From Nitrospiraceae bacterium (GTDB lineage: Bacteria; Nitrospirota; Nitrospiria; Nitrospirales; UBA8639): a DNA stretch of 16,375 bases. The translations under genes and the position numbers were made by a program. The stretch lies in the NCBI GenBank assembly GCA_003523945.1, contig DOFS01000251.1, forward strand, positions 1 to 16,375. The letters are read 5' to 3'. Position 1 is the stretch's first letter; each line of letters starts with the position of its first letter. Of this stretch, positions 7,492-14,557 are shown in pieces. Under the pieces are notes generated by a model. It searched no databases. It worked only from the letters and a program-made list of their open reading frames with translations, and was not told where the DNA came from.

Positions 7492-8669
7492 GGATTCACC
7501 GGAAGTTGGCCCTTCCGGATGTTCAATCCATGATGTAAAAAAATGGAAACATTGCTAGAGGCGTTATTCACAACTGCTAACCCCGGTTCTTCACCACGAT
7601 TGGTTGCAATCAGTAAGGTCGTCAATGCGAAGGGGGCGTGCGGAGTGGGATAATCCCTTGGTGGATACCGGAACGTCCCATCGCCCTTCCCAAATAACAA
7701 CGAAATACTGCCAGATTGAATATTGGCAACGGCCACATCCGGAATTTTGTCCCCATCAAAATCCTGAGCTACGCCAAAATTGGGACCGGCATCCCCGCCC
7801 GATTCCTTTCCCACCTGAAAAGTCCCGTCTCCGTTTCCTAAAAACACGGTAATCGTGTTCATTTCACCATTAATCACGAGAAGGTCCAGGAACCGATCGG
7901 AATTGAAATCCGCAAAGGAGACCCCCAAGGGCCGCTTACCAGTTCGATAGTCGGTTGGAGCTTGGAAAGTGCCATCCCCCAAACCCAGCCAGATCGACAC
8001 AGCATGACTCATCGGCCCTCCATTGGTCACTGCCAAATCCAAATGTTTATCTCCATTCAAATCCTCGGTAGCCACGGAAGTGGGCGTGTCTCCATATTCA
8101 TATAACGGCCCCAACCGAAACTTTCCGCTGCCCATTCCCAACAATATTTGAATTTTGTCGTTGCGAAGTGCCACCGCTAAATCCGGAAGGAAATCTTCAT
8201 TAAAATCACCCGTGGCAATACTTACCGGAGTTCGATGAACAAGGTATTGCGCTCCACGCAAAAATGTGCCATTTCCTTGTCCCAAAAACACGAGTGCATG
8301 ATTATCCCCGGAGCATGCCACGACGAGATCCGGCACCTTATCAAGATTAAAATCATCGACAGCTACATTCCTCGGCTCCAGGCAGGCGGAAATAACCTTT
8401 TGGTCTTGAAAACTTCCGTCCCCGTTGCCCAAAAGCAGGGATAGGGAATTATCCTGAATATTGCTGGTAATCAAGTCTGTAAATCCATCACCATTAAAAT
8501 CACTTGCACGAATTGATGTAGGGTTTTTCCCGACTTGAATGTCCCGGTAGTGATAAATCATATCAGGGGGATGGTAATCTTCCCCCGAAGGACAACCAAC
8601 TAAAAACATCAGGCCCAAAAGGCCCAGAGAAATGACATTTTTAGCCCACAAGGATTGACCGAAATTCAA
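7485..8669 (-). CDS. FG-GAP/VCBS repeat beta-propeller lipoprotein
   Basis: This is a 394-residue exported protein. The N-terminus is a lipoprotein signal: K10, a hydrophobic core at 12-24 and the lipobox LVGC with the modified cysteine at 26. The mature part is seven repeats of about 49 residues, each with a calcium-loop type motif (DFNGDGFTD at 57-65, then near 106, 155, 203, 254 and 303) and an FG-GAP-like LLLGNGDGSF. The seventh (about 350-380) has lost its acidic loop (NRGEEPGLAVV). This predicts a seven-bladed, calcium-stabilised propeller like the integrin alpha head, anchored in a membrane and facing the periplasm or outside. The start is TTG, supported by AAAGG about nine bases upstream and by the signal peptide beginning there. 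A strong promoter lies about 80 bases upstream. Such proteins often bind ligands or other proteins; the specific role is unknown. Confidence 0.9.
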   Translation of the reverse strand: MNFGQSLWAKNVISLGLLGLMFLVGCPSGEDYHPPDMIYHYRDIQVGKNPTSIRASDFNGDGFTDLITSNIQDNSLSLLLGNGDGSFQDQKVISACLEPRNVAVDDFNLDKVPDLVVACSGDNHALVFLGQGNGTFLRGAQYLVHRTPVSIATGDFNEDFLPDLAVALRNDKIQILLGMGSGKFRLGPLYEYGDTPTSVATEDLNGDKHLDLAVTNGGPMSHAVSIWLGLGDGTFQAPTDYRTGKRPLGVSFADFNSDRFLDLLVINGEMNTITVFLGNGDGTFQVGKESGGDAGPNFGVAQDFDGDKIPDVAVANIQSGSISLLFGKGDGTFRYPPRDYPTPHAPFALTTLLIATNRGEEPGLAVVNNASSNVSIFLHHGLNIRKGQLPVNPS

Positions 8670-8748
8670 TGCTGCTTGCCTTTCTCCAGATTATGCGGGT
8701 CGAGAGGGTGACTTTACAGTTGCAGGAAAGATCCTGATCGGCGCCCCG

Positions 8749-8777
8749 AGTATACGGATTTCCCCAAATGATGTAAA
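8749..8777 (-). promoter_or_regulatory. Sigma70-type promoter of the FG-GAP lipoprotein gene
   Basis: On the minus strand TTTACA (8772-8777) and TATACT (8749-8754) are separated by exactly 17 bases. Each box differs from consensus at one position. RNA would start near 8742, giving a leader of about 70 bases before the TTG start. Confidence 0.6.
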
Positions 8778-8942
8778 ACTGGGGAGGAGGGGGAGAAATA
8801 TCTTTTTTCTATCTAAAAATCGGACAGTGCCAAATATTTTCGGGCATGGGTATTAAGGGTATTACAGACCGCCTACTGGATGACACCACTTACTTTATGT
8901 TATAAAAATTCTTTCCATTTGTCTGTTTGTAAGGAGGAAATC

Positions 8943-9266
8943 ATGGCTGAGGAAAAGCAGAAGATTGATTTGAGCATGTATGGGGTTGCAGAAATTATAA
9001 AATGGTGCATTACCCGAAACAACGGACGTATTCCGGGGACCGATACCGCAGCCTTCAAAACGCTACAGGCTGCCTTGGCGGAGAAGCCGGCCACAGGGGA
9101 TTATTTTACGCTGGATCAATTTTGGAAAACACGGAGAGTCTTCGAATTTACACAAGACGAGGTAGCCACAATTGACCGATGCCTTTATGATATCCCTAAT
9201 TTTGATGGCGCTCAGCTACCACAGATTCGATACAAATTTTGGCCGGCGACTGTCTGTCAAAGTTAG
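8943..9266 (+). CDS. Orphan 107-residue protein of unknown function
   Basis: I do not recognise this protein. The start is well determined: AAGGAGG at 8931-8937, a full Shine-Dalgarno, sits five bases before the ATG, the best ribosome binding site in the window. The product is soluble, with mixed charge and no signal peptide, membrane helix or metal motif; it has two cysteines in the body (C22 and one near residue 80) and one near the C-terminus. The first part (MYGVAEIIKWCITRNNGRIP) and the middle (TLDQFWKTRRVFEFTQDEVA) look helical, and the last 30 residues are rich in aromatic and proline residues. TATAAA at 8901-8906 could be part of a promoter but has no good -35. It stands alone between two leftward genes. 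The strong ribosome site suggests abundant expression. Confidence 0.75.
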   Translation: MAEEKQKIDLSMYGVAEIIKWCITRNNGRIPGTDTAAFKTLQAALAEKPATGDYFTLDQFWKTRRVFEFTQDEVATIDRCLYDIPNFDGAQLPQIRYKFWPATVCQS

Positions 9267-9275
9267 ATGGTATGA

Positions 9276-9323
9276 GGGGGACTAGCCCCAATAATTGAGA
9301 GGGTTCACGCAAATTTATTGGGG
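9276..9323 (+). repeat. Two mutually exclusive hairpins after the 107-residue gene
   Basis: The C run at 9286-9289 can pair with the G run at 9276-9280, or as part of CCCCAATAA with TTATTGGGG at 9315-9323 across a 20-base loop. Neither is followed by a T tract, so neither is a standard intrinsic terminator; they may still protect the 3' end of the message. Confidence 0.4.
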
Positions 9324-9331
9324 ATTCAAAC

Positions 9332-9442
9332 ATGAGGAATAAACCAATCGGGAATCTACCCGCTAAAGGAACCTATGGAGAGATGGCTCACGCCATTAAC
9401 TCTGCAAATCCCATGTTTCCACGTAAACGTGATGCCTTGTGA
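9332..9442 (+). CDS. Possible 36-residue small protein
   Basis: A short frame with ATG at 9332 and GGGGA about eight bases upstream encodes a basic 36-residue peptide ending in MFPRKRDAL. It follows the 107-residue gene by 65 bases in the same direction. I recognise no family, and a frame of this length is easily due to chance. Confidence 0.17.
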   Translation: MRNKPIGNLPAKGTYGEMAHAINSANPMFPRKRDAL

Positions 9443-9537
9443 ATACCTAGACAGCAAGAATTCCATCCGATGAATATCCCACAGCCGCTACCCGCTGGTT
9501 GCCCCTAAAACCCGTCTCCCCCGCCCCACCATATTTT

Positions 9538-9566
9538 GAAAAATAATAACTTCGAGAACTCGAAGC
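9538..9566 (-). terminator. Rho-independent terminator of the spermidine-synthase-like gene
   Basis: On the minus strand CTTCGA-GTTC-TCGAAG (9550-9565) forms a six-pair stem with a four-base loop, followed directly by the T-rich TTATTATTTTTC. It begins 13 bases after the stop codon of the leftward gene. Confidence 0.65.
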
Positions 9567-9578
9567 GAAGGGGACGGC

Positions 9579-11120
9579 TTACCCTTCACCCTGAAGTAAA
9601 TCTAGGGGCGAGAAATCATCAGTCAATATTTCGCCAGGAGCCAGCGCAACAGGCTCCTGTGACATGAAAAACGCAAATCCTTCTGGCGGGAAACGACCTC
9701 GATTCATTTGACGGGCCAGATCATCTAAAAAGTGGGAATCCCGCATAGCGTGCACAGGTTTTCCACCAAAAAAAATGAGATTCACGGACCCTTTTTTGGT
9801 GTCTAACCATTCAGGACCGGGGACCCCGTATGTCACCACTTGAGGAAACGCAAGTTGCATTGTGGTCAACACCGCTTGTGCCCGACGAATATTCGCCGGC
9901 GCATCTGATGAAGCCAGATTAACAGCCACCACGCCTTCAGGGTTTACATGCCTTCGTAATTCATCAAAAAATTCCTGCGTCGTGACATGGAATGGAATAA
10001 GGTGCCTGGCAAAAACATCAACCCACACCACGTCATATTGAAAAGGATTGTTTCGTAAAAATGTGCGAGCATCCTGCACATAGACATGATGGTTGAGCGG
10101 AGGAGTATAACCAAAATACTGTTCAGCGGCCTGGACGACAGACGGATCCATTTCGACGACATCTAATTCCAAATCCGGCCAGTTTTCCCCCAGCCACTTC
10201 GCCAACGATCCTCCGCCATGGCCTAAAATCAACCCTCGCTTGGGATTTTTCACAAGTGGCAAAACACCCATCATGACTTGGCTATAGGGCAACGCAAGAG
10301 ATGTGGGCGCCGATTTCCACATCACCGCGTGGAAGGTATTATCTAAAATGAGATACCGAAATAAATCATTTTCACTCACCCTGACCTGTTGGTACGGACT
10401 ATCTTCCTGATAGATGGCCGGTGGCAAAATAATGACCGGATGAAAACCCATCCAGGTCATCCCGCCCACGCCCGCCAGGAGCATGACCTGTAGCCCCGCC
10501 TGCAGACTTCCAACTCTCAGCGTCCACCATAAACCAAGACATATTTGGACCACGCCCAGCACAGCGACCAATGTGGTGCTACCCAGCCAGGTTAAGAGAT
10601 AAAAGGACGTCCCCCATGTTCCAATAAGACTCCCAATCGTTGAAACGGCAATTAGGCCACCGGTATGGCGTCCTAGGTGGCCAATATCCCCGATAGCCAA
10701 ACGCAAAAGAGCCGGAAGAACACCACTCAACCCAAATGCTGGAACCGCTAACAGCACGCTGGCCGCGAAACATGGTCCCCAGCGAGGGTCTTGGATCCAT
10801 TGGGCCACTCGAAAGACGACAGGCTGGCCTGCCCATGCCAATAATAGTGTCCAAGCCCCGGACAACAATAACAAGGCAGCCAACACCCTCTGCGGAGCGT
10901 ATCGATCAGCCAGCCAGCCTCCAGCGGCATACCCACTGCTCATGGCAGCCAGAATTACCCCGATCAGCGCCCCCCAGACGAATAATGAACTCCCGAAAAC
11001 CGGGGCGAGAAGTCGGCTTCCTAATATTTCCAGCGCCATCACGACCGCACCGGTCGAAAACGCGGTCGCAAAACACCACCATCGTGGCAAACTGGATTGA
11101 GTCAACAAAGATCTTGTCAT
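9579..11120 (-). CDS. Fused membrane/spermidine-synthase-like protein
   Basis: This 513-residue protein joins a membrane half to a class I methyltransferase-type half. Residues 1-230 hold about seven or eight helices and begin with the pattern typical of these fusions (ALEILGSRLLAPVFG at 29-43, then a GYAAGGWLADR segment). Residues 239-513 resemble spermidine synthase: SPYQQVRV at 241-248, a nucleotide-binding GHGGGSLA at 300-307, the acidic VEMD at 322-325, D350, and D368 in DVVWVDVF where the synthase catalytic aspartate lies. The residues after D368 (FARHLIPFHV) do not match the usual D-x-x-DP substrate pocket, so true polyamine synthesis is doubtful. The family is widespread, and its substrate is mostly unknown. 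No Shine-Dalgarno precedes the ATG; a strong promoter lies about 30 bases upstream, and a terminator follows the gene. It appears monocistronic and diverges from murJ. Confidence 0.88.
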   Translation of the reverse strand: MTRSLLTQSSLPRWWCFATAFSTGAVVMALEILGSRLLAPVFGSSLFVWGALIGVILAAMSSGYAAGGWLADRYAPQRVLAALLLLSGAWTLLLAWAGQPVVFRVAQWIQDPRWGPCFAASVLLAVPAFGLSGVLPALLRLAIGDIGHLGRHTGGLIAVSTIGSLIGTWGTSFYLLTWLGSTTLVAVLGVVQICLGLWWTLRVGSLQAGLQVMLLAGVGGMTWMGFHPVIILPPAIYQEDSPYQQVRVSENDLFRYLILDNTFHAVMWKSAPTSLALPYSQVMMGVLPLVKNPKRGLILGHGGGSLAKWLGENWPDLELDVVEMDPSVVQAAEQYFGYTPPLNHHVYVQDARTFLRNNPFQYDVVWVDVFARHLIPFHVTTQEFFDELRRHVNPEGVVAVNLASSDAPANIRRAQAVLTTMQLAFPQVVTYGVPGPEWLDTKKGSVNLIFFGGKPVHAMRDSHFLDDLARQMNRGRFPPEGFAFFMSQEPVALAPGEILTDDFSPLDLLQGEG

Positions 11121-11153
11121 AGGATGAAGAACCGCATGGACAAAAGGGAAGTG

Positions 11154-11182
11154 ATGCTAAAGCATGATTCAGAGGGTGTCAA
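11154..11182 (-). promoter_or_regulatory. Sigma70 promoter of the spermidine-synthase-like gene
   Basis: On the minus strand a perfect TTGACA (11177-11182) is followed after exactly 17 bases by TAGCAT (11154-11159). RNA would begin near 11147, giving a leader of about 27 bases. Confidence 0.65.
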
Positions 11183-11315
11183 TTCAGGACAAAGCAAAGG
11201 CGCACCCCTCCAGAATATTGCATGAGACCGGCGTTCCCTATTGAACAAGATAATCGTCCCCCTGACATCTGGCAGATGAAACGACCGATCCATTTCCGGT
11301 AACATTCCTAGTCGG

Positions 11316-12935
11316 ATGGCCCAATCAGCTCCACCTCCACCAGTCCCGTCATCTCCTCAGGGAGAGACCCATCGCATCAGCCGTGCAGCCGGGCTGATCG
11401 GCGGAGCCACTTTCTGCAGTCGAATTCTTGGATTTATTCGAGATATCACGCTCGCCAATTTATTCGGCGCCAACGCTTCAGCAGACGCCTTTTACATCGC
11501 CTATCGAATTCCCAATCTGTTACGAGAATTATTTGCGGAAGGGTCCATGTCTTCCGCCTTTATTCCGGTTTTCACCGAATATCATTCGACCCGCTCCAAG
11601 CAGGAAACCTGGGAGCTAGCCAGCGCAGCATTCACCACCCTCCTGACGCTCGTGACCTTTGTCACCTTAATAGGTATCGTGGCCGCTCCAAGCCTGGTTT
11701 GGTTTCTAGCACCCGGCCTCCATGGACAGGCGAATCAACTCGCGACAACCACACTCCTCACGCAAATCATGTTTCCTTATTTGCTCTTCGTGAGTCTTGC
11801 GGCCCTGGCCATGGGAATACTCAATTCACTCCATTCATTCGCCGTTCCTGCCTTGGCTCCTGTCTTTTTCAATCTGTGTGTCATTTTCTTTGCAGTGGCC
11901 ATTTCCCCGTTATTTGACCAGGCGATTCTTGCTGTGGCCATTGGCATTGTAGTGGGAGGGCTCGCTCAATTCCTGATGCAATTACCCAACTTACACAAAC
12001 ATAATTTCCCATTGTCCTGGAACTTTCATCCGGGCCATCCCGGAGTTAAACGAATGGGCATTCTGCTCATTCCTTCCTTGCTGGGATTAGCCGTGACCCA
12101 AATCAATCTCACCATTAGCACGATTTTAGCTTCGTATTTCCAAGGTGGCCCCACGTATCTGTTTTATGGGATGCGCCTCATTCAATTCCCATTAGGGATA
12201 TTTGGTGTGGCAATGGCCACAGCCATTTTACCAACCTTATCCGGCCAGGCAGCTCGGGGAGCCATTCATGAACTACGGGACACAGTAAATTTTGGTCTAC
12301 GCATGGTGCTTTTTATCATCCTTCCATCAATGGTGGGGCTGATGCTGTTACGCATACCCATTATTCATGTGTTCTTTGAGCATGGCGCCTTTTCGGCCAT
12401 GGACACGGTTGGAACCGCATCGGCGCTTCTCGGATTTTCAATTGGATTGTGGGCATTCGCCAGCTATCGAATTCTGGCAACCGCATTTTATTCCCTTCAA
12501 GATACAAAGACCCCTGCCATTGTGGCAGTGATTTCGGTTGCCCTGAACATTGGACTCTCATTATGGCTGATGCAGTGGCTTCAACACACAGGACTGGCAC
12601 TGGCAGCAGCATTAGCCGCGATAGGGAACACCCTCATATTACTCACCATTTTAGGGAATCGCCTTCAGGGGTTACTGTGGAAGAAACTTGGAATGTCGCT
12701 TGTTCGTACAGGGATAGCCCTTCTCCCCCTGATCGCCACTTCCCACTGGATTGCAGCATTCCCGATATGGAATGTCACCGGACAGAGTCTGGAAAAAATT
12801 GCGTGGCTGACTCTGGCTCTTGGTGCAAGCACGTTGGGATATTTTACCGTGCACCACCTATTTAAGTCTGAGGAGCTTACGCACCTGAAGCTGATGTTGC
12901 AACGAAAAATACGCAAGTCTTCTTCCGCCACATAG
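11316..12935 (+). CDS. murJ: Lipid II flippase MurJ
   Basis: MurJ (MviN) moves lipid-linked peptidoglycan precursor across the inner membrane. The 539 residues match the MOP-superfamily flippase with about 14 helices, plus a proline-rich N-terminal extension of about 20 residues. The conserved first-helix region SRILGFIRD (35-43) and the segment ADAFYIAYRIPNLLRELFAE (56-75) are the family signature. R36, R42, D57 and R70 keep the exact spacing of E. coli R18, R24, D39 and R52, which line the transport cavity; YGMRLIQFPLGIFGVA lies in the region of E. coli R270. The ATG has no clear ribosome site, but no earlier start is possible because of an in-frame TGA at 11277. It heads a rightward cluster with dtd (54-base gap) and an unknown gene. 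Confidence 0.96.
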   Translation: MAQSAPPPPVPSSPQGETHRISRAAGLIGGATFCSRILGFIRDITLANLFGANASADAFYIAYRIPNLLRELFAEGSMSSAFIPVFTEYHSTRSKQETWELASAAFTTLLTLVTFVTLIGIVAAPSLVWFLAPGLHGQANQLATTTLLTQIMFPYLLFVSLAALAMGILNSLHSFAVPALAPVFFNLCVIFFAVAISPLFDQAILAVAIGIVVGGLAQFLMQLPNLHKHNFPLSWNFHPGHPGVKRMGILLIPSLLGLAVTQINLTISTILASYFQGGPTYLFYGMRLIQFPLGIFGVAMATAILPTLSGQAARGAIHELRDTVNFGLRMVLFIILPSMVGLMLLRIPIIHVFFEHGAFSAMDTVGTASALLGFSIGLWAFASYRILATAFYSLQDTKTPAIVAVISVALNIGLSLWLMQWLQHTGLALAAALAAIGNTLILLTILGNRLQGLLWKKLGMSLVRTGIALLPLIATSHWIAAFPIWNVTGQSLEKIAWLTLALGASTLGYFTVHHLFKSEELTHLKLMLQRKIRKSSSAT

Positions 12936-12988
12936 GCATTCAGGCTAACAGGCATGGCTTTTTCATGTGCGATATCACGAGAGGTTTT

Positions 12989-13486
12989 ATGATTGCGGTC
13001 ATTCAACGCGTGAGACAAGCTTCAGTCACGGTAGAGAACCAAGTCATCGCCCGCATCAACCAGGGCCTCGTCATTCTGCTGGGAGTAGCCCAAGGCGATA
13101 CCGGTCAAGACGTGGCCTTCATCGTAGAAAAAATCACTCGACTACGAATTTTTCCAGACACACAAGGGAAAATGACTGCTTCGCTTCAGGACATCAATGG
13201 CGAACTTCTGCTGATCTCTCAATTCACCTTACTAGCCAACACGGAAAAAGGCCGGCGCCCAAGTTTTGAATTAGCCGCACCGCCGGAAGAAGCACGCGAG
13301 CGATATCAGGATGCGCTTGAACAGTTCCAATCCCTCGGCCTTTCTGTACAAACAGGCATATTTGGCGCGACAATGGTTGTAAGTTTAGAGAATGATGGCC
13401 CGGTCACCCTCATCCTGGACAGCAGGGTCAGGAAAGGAGTAAATAAGGTTAAGAACCTTCTTCCACAGGCCGATAGACACACATAG
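12989..13486 (+). CDS. dtd: D-aminoacyl-tRNA deacylase
   Basis: Dtd frees tRNA from wrongly attached D-amino acids and from glycine misloaded on alanine tRNA. I start it at MIAVIQRV, the usual family N-terminus, with AGAGG five bases upstream; the frame extends eight codons further to 12965. The chiral-proofreading motifs are intact: SQFTL at residues 77-81 and NDGPVT at 135-140, whose Gly-cis-Pro pair excludes L-amino acids. The protein is about 20 residues longer than the usual 145, with a basic C-terminal tail (SRVRKGVNKVKNLLPQADRH). It lies 53 bases after murJ and is followed about 56 bases later by an unknown gene, probably in one operon. Confidence 0.95.
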   Translation: MIAVIQRVRQASVTVENQVIARINQGLVILLGVAQGDTGQDVAFIVEKITRLRIFPDTQGKMTASLQDINGELLLISQFTLLANTEKGRRPSFELAAPPEEARERYQDALEQFQSLGLSVQTGIFGATMVVSLENDGPVTLILDSRVRKGVNKVKNLLPQADRHT

Positions 13487-13542
13487 AACCCGATAGGCCC
13501 TATTCAGGGGACCTTACGGTGGAAAGAGAGGTAAGGGCATTG

Positions 13543-14106
13543 ATGACACAAATCCCTGAACAACATCCTCTGAGACAATTATTTGGCAGGTTGACGGAAC
13601 GAAATTTTTCCGAAACATTGGGATGGCCGGATTTTCAAGTGACAGAATATGTTTCAAACCTGCTCCTCGAATTCATTCATATTGACCAACTCTCCCGCAT
13701 TAAAAATCATGAAGGTGAGCCCGTCGAGACCGTAGTGGAACTGTTGTACGAGGCCGAATCCCATGGACAACAATCTTCTGCCGAAAAGGAGCGAGACATT
13801 CATCGTCACATTGGGGACCTGACCTTGTTCCTTGCCGGGCTCTTCCCTGAATATTGCAACCGGATAAAATGCTCCGGACTCATTCACCACAAAGATTTTT
13901 TGGTGGACTACGTAAAAGCGGGAAAACGCTCTTACAGCATTGTCGCCACTCATGAAGACCCTGAGGGGAAAAATCCACCCGCGCTATTTCAAACACTCTC
14001 AACGAATTTTGAACTCTGTGTCGCGGGACTTGGTTTCGTTCGGTTGGATCTGAACCGCATTCAGGATTCACCGGCAAACCACGGCCAACGCATGTTGTTT
14101 CATTAA
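13543..14106 (+). CDS. Conserved-looking protein of unknown function in the murJ-dtd cluster
   Basis: This soluble protein has 187 residues from the ATG at 13543, which has AAGG six bases upstream; a GTG at 13519 with GGGGA upstream would add eight residues. No known domain is recognised. The pattern HPLRQLFGRLTERNF, then a helical body with IGDLTLFLAGLFPE (about 89-102) and DYVKAGKRSYSIV (about 120-133), and ELCVAGLGFVRLDLN near the end, resembles a family of uncharacterised proteins I recall from Nitrospirota and Acidobacteriota; that is memory, not a search. It has no signal peptide and no strong membrane helix. Its position behind murJ and dtd suggests cotranscription. No terminator was found after it. 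Confidence 0.8.
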   Translation: MTQIPEQHPLRQLFGRLTERNFSETLGWPDFQVTEYVSNLLLEFIHIDQLSRIKNHEGEPVETVVELLYEAESHGQQSSAEKERDIHRHIGDLTLFLAGLFPEYCNRIKCSGLIHHKDFLVDYVKAGKRSYSIVATHEDPEGKNPPALFQTLSTNFELCVAGLGFVRLDLNRIQDSPANHGQRMLFH

Positions 14107-14557
14107 ACACAACTTATCCAGGGCATCACTGCATTCTTTCACACACCTGGAGGCAATCATCGGCCTATCAACATGCCCCCATCAGGGCTGCTCTCATCTA
14201 TCCATTTAATCGATTCTCAAAACAATCGATTCTCAAAAATCCAACAAGACCCCCAAATCTCCATTAAGGTGGCAAACCAAGCCAGTGCACCAGAAACCCA
14301 ATTTTCGCATGTTTATCAAAGTTTCTCTGCCGGGTTCCGAAAAGGCCATTAGCGATAGGGCTTACGAATCAAAAGGATAGGGGGCGAACTTTTCCCTGAT
14401 ACCACTTCAGATGGAAAAAAAAATGCCGAAATGTCTTTAGTCAGAGAACAGCACGAACCATTCTCATTCGTAATGCACACAGCCAATGAGGATTTTATTC
14501 TCCTACGGTGCAGAGCTTTCCAGAAGACTTGGGACGATTGTTTGACAGAGACAATTT
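14107..14557. other. Intergenic gap upstream of the HDOD-GGDEF gene
   Basis: This 451-base gap contains no recognised gene. It has a tandem direct repeat (AATCGATTCTCAAAA at 14208-14222 and 14224-14238), a small TGGC-AAACCAA-GCCA hairpin near 14271, and an A9 run near 14414. The CCAGG/CCTGG pair near 14117-14150 is too widely spaced for a clear terminator. I could not find a consensus promoter or a riboswitch. Confidence 0.4.
14208..14238 (+). repeat. Tandem 15-base direct repeat
   Basis: Two exact copies of AATCGATTCTCAAAA are separated by one base (period 16). Each contains the palindrome ATCGAT. The copies could be a small slippage duplication or a pair of regulator-binding half sites. 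Confidence 0.6.

Larger units (their letters stand above)
9267..9578. other. Intergenic gap with nested inverted repeats
   Basis: This 312-base gap lies between convergent genes. It holds a GGGGG-ACTAG-CCCC hairpin (9276-9289), a perfect nine-base inverted repeat CCCCAATAA/TTATTGGGG (9286-9294 and 9315-9323) that competes for the same C run, a 36-codon open frame (9332-9442) and the terminator of the leftward gene (9538-9566). Nothing else is recognisable. Confidence 0.5.

Noticed and set aside
9944..11122. Alternative frames within the spermidine-synthase-like gene on both strands
   Set aside because: They overlap a long frame with clear conserved motifs and have none of their own.
11117..11305. 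62-codon minus-strand frame ending in the ATGA overlap with the spermidine-synthase-like gene
   Set aside because: Most of it lies upstream of the predicted transcription start and its composition is not protein-like; only the last six codons may be translated as a leader.
14260..14380. GGCAAACC and GC-rich pieces suggesting a cyclic di-GMP riboswitch before the GGDEF gene
   Set aside because: The core ACGCAAAGCC segment and the two-stem architecture of the known class are not present.
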